This document shows positions 1 to 7,236 of a stretch of DNA of 13,465 nt, piece by piece. Numbering within the stretch: position 1 is the stretch's first letter; the number at the start of each line of letters is the position of its first letter. Under the pieces are notes generated by a model. That model did no database searches. It was given only the letters and a program-made list of their open reading frames with translations, and was not told the DNA's origin. Origin of the DNA: an uncultured Prevotella sp. (GTDB taxonomy: Bacteria > Bacteroidota > Bacteroidia > Bacteroidales > Bacteroidaceae); contig USFX01000057.1 of the NCBI GenBank assembly GCA_900553965.1, forward strand, positions 1 through 13,465. The letters run 5' to 3'. Made by a program: the position numbers and the translations under genes.

Positions 1-63
1 GGCTTTGCCGCTCTCCAGAATTAAAATTCTGAAGTGTTAAATTCCGTGATATTATCACTACAC
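1..63 (-). repeat. Dispersed three-hairpin repeat, left copy
   Basis: This stretch matches the reverse complement of 10352-10414 at 61 of 63 positions. It holds three dyads in a row: a GC-rich one with a TTT loop cut by the window edge (1-10), AGAATTAAAATTCT (17-30), and GTGATATTATCAC (46-58). The copy probably continues to the left, because the right copy has a longer first dyad. No coding potential is seen. It resembles a dispersed intergenic repeat of the REP or MITE kind; that class assignment is inference. Confidence 0.8.
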
Positions 64-166
64 GCCCACAGCCCGCCGCCCGTGCTGTCTTCATCTGCCG
101 GGTAAAGAAACGGGTTGGTTATCCCAAATAGTTTCATCGTATTCTTTTTAAAAGCGCAAGCTTAAG

Positions 167-253
167 GTAGGGACATAATCTTGTTTTTGTCCGCAAGATG
201 AATGGTGAAAACGATAATATCGTTTGCGGGCAAAAACAAGATTATGCCCCTAC
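167..253. repeat. Long inverted-repeat hairpin element
   Basis: Arms 167-196 and 224-253 are 30-nt inverted repeats with two mismatches. The 27-nt loop ends in the perfect dyad ACGATAATATCGT (211-223), so it is a hairpin next to a hairpin. There is no ORF. The centre ATAATAT is shared with the dyad of the 63-bp repeat at 10357-10369. It is probably a small non-autonomous mobile or REP-like element; it could also form an RNA hairpin if transcribed. Confidence 0.75.
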
Positions 254-560
254 GGACGGAGGAAACGTAGGACGGGGTATGCCGGAATCAATATTAAAGA
301 TTGATTTATGTGCTGATTTTTCATGAATTTATGTTTGGTTTTGAAATAAAAAATGTAATTTTGACTCCTGAAAACTGTCGTAAGTGCCTGTCGTTGGTGT
401 GACATGACAGTGACCGAAGGTGTGTCAGTAAAGTTCCGGCGGCACACGGAGGTCCGCAGGCTTGTCCGGATGAATTCCGGATGGCGTTGTTTCCGCAGAC
501 TGTTTTGGCCGGAAATTCCTTTGCGGGGGCTGTTTCCCACTATATAATTATGTGAAGAAT

Positions 561-1229
561 ATGACAAGAAAAGGTATATATGCATTCGTTTTTTGCGTAA
601 CTCTATGTGGATGTATCAATTTTAATCCAAAGGGCGAAAAGGTAGACGAAGTGGCGAAAGAAGAGGTCGTGGACATTCAGCAGGATGACGCGGAGATGAA
701 TGATGACACTCATCTTAAATTCAAAGGAGTGCCGATAGACGGTACTTTGGATAAGTTCGTGTCACGGATGAAGCGTAAGGGTTTCAAGCATGTTGAGACA
801 TTGAACGGCGGTGAAGTGCTGGAAGGTGATTTTGCCGATTTCAAAAAGTGTACTATTTATGTGAGTACGCTTGACGGCAAGGATTTGGTCTCAAGGATTT
901 CGGTCGCTTTTCCTGAGCAGGAGCAGTGGGAATATCTTTATGGCGATTATAAATATCTGAAGGAATTGCTTACAGAAAAGTATGGCAAACCATCAGAGTG
1001 TGTTGAGCGTTTTCAGTCTGTTTATGGAACGAAGCCGCAGGATAATCAGGAACGGATGTTAAATGTCGGACTTGATAATTGCACTTATGAGACACATTTT
1101 TCCGTTGAAAATGGAGAAATAGTGCTTTGGATAGGGCATGACGGAGTCTCTTCATGCTACGTAATGCTTTCTTATAAAGACAAGATTAACGGCAATGCCA
1201 TTAGGGAACAAGCAAAAGACGATTTGTAA
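561..1229 (+). CDS. Predicted lipoprotein of unknown function
   Basis: A 222-residue protein. The N-terminus has a basic start (MTRKG), a hydrophobic core and a lipobox-like LCGC with the putative lipidated Cys at residue 18, so export and lipid anchoring are likely. The mature part has an acidic linker (about 25-50) and then a globular domain starting near LKFKGVPIDGTL, a pattern I associate with uncharacterised Bacteroidales proteins; I recognise no named function. An in-frame GTG at 552 would add three residues. I prefer the ATG, which needs no rare start. It is followed after 22 bp by the DUF805 gene and probably shares its transcript. Base composition is visibly more AT-rich than the genes after 3140. 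Confidence 0.75.
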   Translation: MTRKGIYAFVFCVTLCGCINFNPKGEKVDEVAKEEVVDIQQDDAEMNDDTHLKFKGVPIDGTLDKFVSRMKRKGFKHVETLNGGEVLEGDFADFKKCTIYVSTLDGKDLVSRISVAFPEQEQWEYLYGDYKYLKELLTEKYGKPSECVERFQSVYGTKPQDNQERMLNVGLDNCTYETHFSVENGEIVLWIGHDGVSSCYVMLSYKDKINGNAIREQAKDDL

Positions 1230-1251
1230 CAACATATAAAAAGGACAGGAT

Positions 1252-1740
1252 ATGAATATCAAACAGCCCCCAACACTCAGTTTTTCAGAGGCATTTAACA
1301 GTGCGACAAGCAAGATTTTTCAGTTCAACGGACGCGCCCGCCGTTCGGAATATTGGTGGATGATGGTGCTGCTGTTAGCGGTCAACGTCATTCTGACTCC
1401 GTTTATCGGTTTCCTTGTCGATTTGGCGACAATCCCTTTGACGTTCCGGCGGCTTCACGACACGGGACGAAGCGGATGGTGGTGGGGCATTTATACCATC
1501 TTGCGGATAGCTTTTGGTGTATCTTTTGTTTATGATTTGGTGATGACAAGCCTGAACGCGGAAAACATGCGGGGATATGAAGAAGAGCTTGCTTTTGCAC
1601 TCCTTGCCAAGTATGCGATATGGCTCGTCGTGATAGGCATCTACAAGATTGTTCTCATTGTCTTTATGTGTATGGACAGTGACATTGACGAAAACAAATA
1701 TGGAAAGTCTCCAAAATATGTAGACAGTGACGCTCAATGA
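1252..1740 (+). CDS. DUF805 family inner-membrane protein
   Basis: A 162-residue membrane protein with the DUF805 signature: FNGRARRSEYW (25-35), a first hydrophobic segment (about 36-57), the motif PLTFRRLHDTGRSGWW (62-77), further hydrophobic segments (about 78-98 and 114-140), and the closing motif D-x-N-KYGKSP (146-154). The family is widespread and small; its molecular role is not established. The translation start is preceded by an A/G-rich stretch at 1238-1248. The last codons overlap the next gene by 14 nt, so translation of the two may be coupled. In this cassette it sits between a lipoprotein and a CoiA-like protein, which does not reveal a substrate. Confidence 0.9.
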   Translation: MNIKQPPTLSFSEAFNSATSKIFQFNGRARRSEYWWMMVLLLAVNVILTPFIGFLVDLATIPLTFRRLHDTGRSGWWWGIYTILRIAFGVSFVYDLVMTSLNAENMRGYEEELAFALLAKYAIWLVVIGIYKIVLIVFMCMDSDIDENKYGKSPKYVDSDAQ

Positions 1741-2836
1741 CCGTTTTCATCAATATGCCTTTAATGACAATGATGATTTAGTCTGTATCTCTGACGTTAA
1801 GGATGATGTCGGCCGGAAATATTATTGTCCGGATTGTCATGGTGAGATGATACGGAAGTATGGCAAGCTCAGGCGTCCGCATTTTGCTCATAAGGCTAAT
1901 CCGGAGAAATGTTCCTATGATAATTATCTGCATACCATTGCGGAGATTCTGATTTGTGAATGGTTTAATGTCTTGGATAGCATAGAATTGAGGTATAGAA
2001 CACGGACGGTATGTCCGCGTATGGGTCATTGCAAATGGGAAAGGGCTGATATTAAAGGACGTAGTGATGAAAGATGTTGTGGAGAGAAGGAGTGTTCATG
2101 TGATTTGAAGGAATGGTTTGATACTTGCGAGATAGAGAAGGAATATACTGACGGCAGCGGAGACAATTTCAGGGCGGATTTGTTTTGTCGTAATAAGAAG
2201 GACGGAAAGCCGCCTTTGTTCATAGAGATATGTGTTACTCATGAATGTGACGACAGAAAGAAGCAGTCAGGTATACGTATCATAGAATTTCATATCCAGT
2301 CGGAAGATGATATTGACCGGATACGGGAGACACCATATATCTGTGAGAATGAATACACGAAGTTCTATAATATCGTGGGACGTAAGCCGATTGAAGATGA
2401 TTCTATCTGGATACCGCTATGTAAGTTTGTCTTGTCCTCAACTTTAAAGTACTATATAGGTGCGACTTTATGCAAACAATATGATACCGTACGTAGGGGC
2501 ATATACGAGATAACATTCAATGAGCATCGTCGTGATGAATATTCGTCAACGCCCCGTTATGAACAATATCCTGTATTTTTAGCTAAAGCTATGCAGGATG
2601 GGTATATAAAGAAGGACTGTTATTTATGCCGGTATATGAAGTATAATGATTCCTACAGCGACCGTATTTGTACATTATATAAGAAGAACGGAACCCAGCC
2701 GCGTTGTCGGGATATAGATGTAGGAAACTGTCATTCATTTCGTCTCTGTGGGGAAAGGTATGAAGCTGGACTACGCGTGTTTGAAAGGAACGGCTTTCTT
2801 TATGACGCAGATATATGGAAAGCGGAAGAAGAATAG
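1727..2836 (+). CDS. CoiA-like zinc-finger and nuclease-like protein
   Basis: A 369-residue protein. Near the N-terminus is a CoiA-type zinc ribbon: CPDC (34-37) followed by RRPHFAHK (49-56), then YLHTIAEILICEWF. The middle has a pattern like the PD-(D/E)xK nuclease fold of CoiA-like proteins: RADLF with D151, then PLFIEICVTH with E167. A Cys-rich C-terminal part (starting CYLCRY) may bind a second metal ion. CoiA itself promotes recombination of incoming DNA in Gram-positive competence; Bacteroidales relatives are uncharacterised, so a DNA role is inference. The start is GTG, 14 nt inside the DUF805 gene, because an in-frame stop lies just upstream (1721-1723) and no ATG precedes the zinc ribbon. 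AT-rich composition and mobile-type neighbours suggest transfer. Confidence 0.75.
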   Translation: MTLNDRFHQYAFNDNDDLVCISDVKDDVGRKYYCPDCHGEMIRKYGKLRRPHFAHKANPEKCSYDNYLHTIAEILICEWFNVLDSIELRYRTRTVCPRMGHCKWERADIKGRSDERCCGEKECSCDLKEWFDTCEIEKEYTDGSGDNFRADLFCRNKKDGKPPLFIEICVTHECDDRKKQSGIRIIEFHIQSEDDIDRIRETPYICENEYTKFYNIVGRKPIEDDSIWIPLCKFVLSSTLKYYIGATLCKQYDTVRRGIYEITFNEHRRDEYSSTPRYEQYPVFLAKAMQDGYIKKDCYLCRYMKYNDSYSDRICTLYKKNGTQPRCRDIDVGNCHSFRLCGERYEAGLRVFERNGFLYDADIWKAEEE

Positions 2837-3139
2837 GCATGATGTTATGCCGGTCTGGGACTTGTGCTCATTTTGGAGTAGGTCTTATTGCTTTGTTTGC
2901 TCCTCCGATGGTATCTTCTTCGGTGGAAAAGGTGTAAAAGCTGACGGATTTTCTTTCTATAATGACGTTTTCTGTTTATTTTGATTATCTTTGCATAGAA
3001 TAGGCAGCACTCGGTAATATGTGAACAAGTTCACATTGCGCTCGCTTGCACTATCCTTGCATAGAATAGGCTGCACCCGGCAATCCGTTTGCCGGCACCA
3101 CCTTTTGACATAACTGATAAACATAATCTACATAACAAG
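2837..3139. other. Intergenic region before the pectate lyase gene
   Basis: No credible gene. A 78-codon frame at 2748-2984 overlaps the end of the CoiA-like gene and has no recognisable content. The region holds the direct repeats with promoter-like motifs at 2986-3084, a perfect dyad ATGTGAACAAGTTCACAT (3019-3036), and a hairpin CCGGCAA/TTGCCGG (3078-3095). Confidence 0.6.
2986..3084 (+). repeat. 33-bp direct repeat containing -7 promoter motifs
   Basis: Units 2986-3018 and 3052-3084 are alike at 29 of 33 positions and start 66 bp apart. The first begins with TATCTTTG, a perfect Bacteroidetes -7 (TAnnTTTG); the second with TATCCTTG, one base off. Neither has a clear -33 TTG at the usual distance. 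Between them lies the dyad at 3019-3036. The pair may drive the pectate lyase gene (ATG at 3140), or it may be a dispersed repeat that happens to carry promoter sequence. Confidence 0.65.
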
Positions 3140-4990
3140 ATGAACAGACTTTTAGCTTTGCTGTTCTCTGCCGCGGCTGCTACCGCGGTCATGGGACAGG
3201 ACAAGACGCCGGCCTTCCCCGGAGCCGAGGGGTTCGGACGCTATGCCACGGGAGGCCGTGGAGGCAATGTGTATTACGTGACGCGCAACGACGACTGCAC
3301 GGACAACAATCTCGTAGAGGGCACGCTGCGCTGGGCCTTGCGTACGGGTGACGACACGCCGCGCACGATTCTCTTCAAGACCTGCGGCACAATCTATCTC
3401 AACAGTGTGCTCAAATTCGCCCATCCCAATGTCACCATCGCCGGACAGACGGCGCCCGGGGGCGGAATCTGCATCGCGGGCTATAATATATATGTGTGCA
3501 AGCCCAATGTCATCCTGCGTCACCTGCGCTTCCGTGCGGGCGATCTGGCGGCGAAGAGCCGTACCGCGCTTGACATAGAGAACACGCGCAACGTCATCAT
3601 CGACCATTGCTCCATGACGTGGTCGATGGAAGAGTGCATGACGATGTATGACTGCGACAGCACGACCGTACAGTGGTGTATCATCGGCGAGGGCCTCTAC
3701 AACTCGCGCAACGCCAAGGGCGCACGCTCCTACGCCATGCAGTGGGGCGGCGAGCACACCTCCATGCACCACACGCTCATCACCAACTGCAACACCCGCA
3801 TGCCGCGCTTCAACGGTGTGCGCTCGGAGAGCAAGAACCGCGGAGACCACGACCAGTTTGTCGATTCGGAGTTCTACAACAACGTCATCTTCAACTGGGG
3901 AAAGTCAAACTCACTCTACGGCGGCGAATGTTATACGGACATCAACGGCGGCGACAGCTACAACCGCATCTACATGCGCGGAAACTATTTCCGTCCGGGA
4001 CCCAACACGCAGAAGAACGTGCAGAAGAACCGCTATTTCTTCCAGGGTGACAACAGCACGAAGGGCACCGGCCAGTGGTTCGTCGAGGGCAACGTGTTCG
4101 AGAAGGGCAGCCAGTATGCCACGGCGAAGAACTCCTGCTGGACCGACGCCACGCTTGACAAGGTGAACGCCGACAACTGGTACGGATTCACGACGAACAG
4201 TGCCGACAAGGCCGTGAACATCGGCGCGGGCAACAATCAGGCCAATTATGACAAGTATGCACTCACAGAGCAGACTGTCACGAGCGGGCTGGTGGCCGAA
4301 GACGCCGCCGTGGCCTATGCAAGAGTCGTGGGAATGCTTGACACTCCGACGGACGGACCGACGTTGTTTCACGGTCATGGATGTGCTGGCGCGACGCTTC
4401 CCCGCATTGACGAAGTGGACAGCCGTCTGCTCTCAGAGGCCGCCGGACTTGTCGAGCCGCAGTTCGCCGGACGTGACGCAAACGGCAATCTGAGCCGCGG
4501 AATGGGCGTCATCGACTCGCCGGCTGACGTCGTTCTTGCCGAACATGACACCTTTGAGGCACTTCACGAGACCACCGGAACGGGCGTGGGAGAGGTGAAG
4601 ACGACCACGATGTGGCCCTATCTCGGTCTGCGCGAGGGCGACCGGCTGATTGAGGACACCGACGGCGACGGACTGCCCGACGCCTACGAACGCGAGAAAG
4701 GGCTCAATCCCGGAGACGCTTCCGATGGTGCGGCGCTGACGGCGGACGGATATACCAATCTGGAAGTCTATCTCAACGGCATCGCCGACGGCACAATCCT
4801 GAAGTCAGACTATGAGACCGTGGAGTCGGGAATTGCCCGAAACGCATATGCCGGAGCCACGGCCGTCGCGCGTACATATTATAATATAGGCGGCGTGGAG
4901 ACCGTCGCTCCGTCTGCGGGGCAGGTTTCCATCGTGCGGGAGAGACTTTCTGACGGCAAAGTCAGCGTTAAAAAGGTTGCCGGACGCTGA
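3140..4990 (+). CDS. Secreted pectate lyase, polysaccharide lyase family 1 type
   Basis: A 616-residue protein predicted to cleave pectate by beta-elimination outside the cytoplasm. It has a signal peptide (1-19, AVMG then QDKTPAF), then a parallel beta-helix domain beginning FPGAEGFGRYATGGRGG (26-42). Family-like landmarks are GTLRWAL (61-67), ITIL-type strands, VTIAGQTAPGGGI (98-110), IDHCSMTWSMEE (154-165), and a basic RMPRFNGVR (220-228) that may carry the catalytic Arg. Residues 506-514 are an Asp-rich DTDGDGLPD, a likely calcium site. The last ~40 residues (YYNIGG...PSAG...DGKVSVKKV) resemble a type IX secretion sorting domain. I start at the ATG at 3140, not the TTG at 3089, because the signal peptide begins there. 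The GC-rich codon use contrasts with the genes before it. Confidence 0.85.
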   Translation: MNRLLALLFSAAAATAVMGQDKTPAFPGAEGFGRYATGGRGGNVYYVTRNDDCTDNNLVEGTLRWALRTGDDTPRTILFKTCGTIYLNSVLKFAHPNVTIAGQTAPGGGICIAGYNIYVCKPNVILRHLRFRAGDLAAKSRTALDIENTRNVIIDHCSMTWSMEECMTMYDCDSTTVQWCIIGEGLYNSRNAKGARSYAMQWGGEHTSMHHTLITNCNTRMPRFNGVRSESKNRGDHDQFVDSEFYNNVIFNWGKSNSLYGGECYTDINGGDSYNRIYMRGNYFRPGPNTQKNVQKNRYFFQGDNSTKGTGQWFVEGNVFEKGSQYATAKNSCWTDATLDKVNADNWYGFTTNSADKAVNIGAGNNQANYDKYALTEQTVTSGLVAEDAAVAYARVVGMLDTPTDGPTLFHGHGCAGATLPRIDEVDSRLLSEAAGLVEPQFAGRDANGNLSRGMGVIDSPADVVLAEHDTFEALHETTGTGVGEVKTTTMWPYLGLREGDRLIEDTDGDGLPDAYEREKGLNPGDASDGAALTADGYTNLEVYLNGIADGTILKSDYETVESGIARNAYAGATAVARTYYNIGGVETVAPSAGQVSIVRERLSDGKVSVKKVAGR

Positions 4991-5071
4991 GCGGCGGCAC
5001 CGCATCCATGGTGGAAAAACGTCGGTTTTAACAAATTGTAACCCCGCAAATAAAACTTTTCCGGTTTTCGC

Positions 5072-5102
5072 TTGGTCGTTATCCGGATTTCATGTATATT
5101 TG
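5072..5102 (+). promoter_or_regulatory. Promoter of the glutamate dehydrogenase gene
   Basis: TTG at 5072-5074 and TATATTTG at 5095-5102, 20 nt apart, fit the Bacteroidetes -33/-7 consensus. Transcription should begin near 5108-5110, giving a leader of about 55 nt. No terminator or riboswitch-like structure is evident in that leader. Confidence 0.7.
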
Positions 5103-5162
5103 TAGTGTCCTAATGACATATTGACAAGAACAATCGTAAAACCTTTTAATACAACGTTTACT

Positions 5163-6500
5163 ATGGAAGTTGAGAAAATAATGCAGGCCTTGGAGCAGAA
5201 GCATCCGGGCGAGGCAGAATATCTGCAGGCAGTCAGAGAAGTGCTCATTTCGGTGAAGGATGTCTACAACCAGCATCCCGAATTTGAAAAGGCAAAGTTA
5301 ATCGAACGTATCGTAGAACCCGAGCGGATTCTTACTTTCCGCGTGCCTTGGGTCGACGACAAGGGAGAAGTGCATGTGAACATAGGCTATCGCGTACAGT
5401 TCAACAGCGCCATAGGCCCGTATAAGGGCGGACTCCGTTTCCACCCGTCGGTCAATCTCTCCATACTGAAGTTCCTCGGATTTGAGCAGACCTTCAAGAA
5501 CGCGCTCACCACACTGCCTATGGGCGGCGGCAAGGGCGGTTCTGACTTCTCCATCCGCGGCCGTTCGGACAACGAGGTGATGCGCTTCTGCCAGTCGTTC
5601 ATGACCGAGCTCTACCGCGTCATCGGCCCGGACGAGGACATTCCCGCCGGCGACATCGGTGTCGGCGCACGCGAAATCGGCTATCTCTTCGGCATGTACA
5701 AGAAGCTGAAGCACGAGTGGAGCGGCATGATGACAGGCAAGGGACTCGAATGGGGAGGCTCGCGCATACGTCCGGAGGCTACCGGATTCGGCGCTCTCTA
5801 CTTCGTGAACCAGATGCTTCAGACCCACGGCATCGACATAAAGGGCAAGACCGTCGCCATCAGCGGCTTCGGAAACGTTGCCTGGGGTGCCGCCAAGAAG
5901 GCCACGGAGCTGGGCGCAAAGGTCATAACCATCAGCGGTCCCGACGGCTATATCTACGATCCGGCCGGTCTCGACGACGAGAAGATAGCCTACATGCTTG
6001 AGCTCCGCGCCAGCGGCAACGACGTTTGCCAGCCCTACGCGGACGAGTTCCCCGGCTCACAGTTCGTTCCCGGCAGGAAGCCATGGGAGGTTAAGTGCGA
6101 CATCGCGCTGCCCTGCGCAACGCAGAACGAGCTCAACGGCGACGACGCCGACATGCTCTTGGCCAACAAGCCGCTCTGCGTCGCCGAGGTTTCGAACATG
6201 GGCTGCACGGCCGAGGCTGTCGAGAAGTTCATCGCCGCCAAGATGCTCTTCGCACCGGGCAAGGCTGTCAACGCCGGCGGCGTGGCAACGTCAGGACTTG
6301 AGATGACCCAGAACGCAATCCGACTGACATGGAGCGAGGCTGAGGTGGACGAGAAGTTGCACTACATCATGCACAGCATACATGAGCAGTGCGTCAAGTA
6401 CGGCAAGCAGGCTGACGGCTACATCGACTACGTGAAGGGCGCCAACATCGCCGGCTTCATGAAGGTGGCCAACGCCATGATGGCTCAGGGCATCGTCTGA
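5163..6500 (+). CDS. gdhA: NAD(P)-dependent glutamate dehydrogenase
   Basis: A 445-residue cytoplasmic enzyme for 2-oxoglutarate + ammonium + NAD(P)H to glutamate, the link between carbon and nitrogen metabolism. Length fits the hexameric family (about 445). Substrate-site motifs are PYKGGLRFHPSV (87-98, K88) and LPMGGGKGGSDF (118-129, K124), with D164 in PAGDIGVGAREIG. The Rossmann domain has GFGNVAWGAA (235-244). Start: ATG at 5163, since an upstream in-frame TTG (5121) would add 14 residues absent from the family. Cofactor choice cannot be read with certainty; Bacteroides have both NADP-specific and dual-specific paralogues. Its own promoter lies at 5072-5102, and rlpA follows after 30 bp without a terminator, so the two are probably co-transcribed. 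Confidence 0.93.
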   Translation: MEVEKIMQALEQKHPGEAEYLQAVREVLISVKDVYNQHPEFEKAKLIERIVEPERILTFRVPWVDDKGEVHVNIGYRVQFNSAIGPYKGGLRFHPSVNLSILKFLGFEQTFKNALTTLPMGGGKGGSDFSIRGRSDNEVMRFCQSFMTELYRVIGPDEDIPAGDIGVGAREIGYLFGMYKKLKHEWSGMMTGKGLEWGGSRIRPEATGFGALYFVNQMLQTHGIDIKGKTVAISGFGNVAWGAAKKATELGAKVITISGPDGYIYDPAGLDDEKIAYMLELRASGNDVCQPYADEFPGSQFVPGRKPWEVKCDIALPCATQNELNGDDADMLLANKPLCVAEVSNMGCTAEAVEKFIAAKMLFAPGKAVNAGGVATSGLEMTQNAIRLTWSEAEVDEKLHYIMHSIHEQCVKYGKQADGYIDYVKGANIAGFMKVANAMMAQGIV

Positions 6501-6530
6501 TGGCCATAAAATGAAAACAATGACACAATA

Positions 6531-7070
6531 GTGGACCTGCGACGGATATTGATTTTAGTAATATCAGCATTATGCTTTACCTTTCTGCCGGCACAGATAC
6601 GGCAGAAGGGTAAGGCTTCTTATTACTCAAAACGGGCCACCGGGTCGCGTACCAGCAGCGGCGAAAGGCTGCATCATGACAGCATGACCTGTGCCCACCG
6701 CACCTATCCGTTCGGCACCAAGCTGAAGGTAACCAATCCGTCGACGGGAAAGATTGTCTTCGTCCGCGTCACTGACCGCGGTCCCTACGGCCGCGGCCGC
6801 ATCATAGACCTGTCCTGGGGCGCCGCAAAGGCATTGGGAATGTTGTCTCAGGGAGTGGCCACGGTTGTTGTGGAACAGGCCGACGAGACCATCATTCCAT
6901 TCCGGCCGAGCGATGATAAGGCTGCCGCCGAGTTCGACTATGAGTCCTCCGGACTGACCGACGGGCTTCATCCGTCGTGGAAGGAGATAAAGGAGGCCAA
7001 TAGAAAGAGCCCCAAAACCACCCCAACCCACCTAAAACCCACCCCAACCATCCCGAAGGGAGGGAGCTGA
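6531..7070 (+). CDS. rlpA: RlpA-like septal ring lytic transglycosylase, with repeat-derived tail
   Basis: A 179-residue exported protein with a double-psi beta-barrel domain (about 27-116). The diagnostic stretch is KASYYSKRATGSRTSSGE, then HRTYPFGTKLKVTN, then VTDRGPYGRGRIIDLSW (80-96), which contains the conserved DRGP and Asp of RlpA enzymes that cleave naked glycan strands at the septum. A signal peptide ends near LPA|Q (21/22). No lipobox Cys and no SPOR domain are present. I use GTG at 6531: no ATG lies in frame downstream of the gdhA stop before it. The final ~18 residues (KTTPTHLKPTPTIPKGGS) are encoded by the GC-rich repeat at 7014-7068, so this tail is an insertion product rather than part of the fold. 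It is transcribed after gdhA. Confidence 0.85.
   Translation: MDLRRILILVISALCFTFLPAQIRQKGKASYYSKRATGSRTSSGERLHHDSMTCAHRTYPFGTKLKVTNPSTGKIVFVRVTDRGPYGRGRIIDLSWGAAKALGMLSQGVATVVVEQADETIIPFRPSDDKAAAEFDYESSGLTDGLHPSWKEIKEANRKSPKTTPTHLKPTPTIPKGGS
7014..7068 (+). repeat. GC-rich hairpin repeat, copy A, inside the rlpA 3' end
   Basis: The main unit (7036-7068) reads ACCCACCCCAACC, then TCCCGAAGGGAGGGAGCT; a partial second unit (AAAACCACCCCAACC) lies just before it at 7014-7028. The core can fold as CCC-GAAG-GGG, and on the opposite strand it gives a CTTCGG-type loop. It is in frame with rlpA and ends just before the stop codon. Confidence 0.8.
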
Positions 7071-7109
7071 ATATGTCTTATGATATGAGTTTGGGGTATT
7101 CATAGCAAG

Positions 7110-7168
7110 AAAAAACAATGGCACAAAGAGAATTGCAGGTGCGATTTCTCTTTGTGCCATTGTTTTTT
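7110..7168. terminator. Bidirectional terminator between convergent genes
   Basis: A perfect 23-bp inverted repeat (7110-7132 and 7146-7168) with a 13-nt loop. It begins with an A-run and ends with a T-run, so each strand gives a stem followed by U residues. It can end both the gdhA-rlpA transcript and the sulfhydrylase transcript. Confidence 0.92.
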
Positions 7169-7201
7169 TGATACCTTATTTGTTCCCAACAGGACATATC
7201 C

Positions 7202-7235
7202 AGCCCCCTCCCTTCGGGAGGGTTAGGGTGGGTTT
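7202..7235 (-). repeat. GC-rich hairpin repeat, copy B
   Basis: Same family as copy A but inverted, beginning one base after the sulfhydrylase stop codon on the minus strand. It contains the core CCCTCCCTTCGGGAGGG. Copies A and B flank the terminator head to head, 133 bp apart. Confidence 0.8.
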
Positions 7236-7236
7236 C

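Noticed and set aside
250..585. 111-codon open frame on the minus strand
   Set aside because: It covers repeat DNA and the start of the lipoprotein gene, has no signal or domain, and looks accidental.
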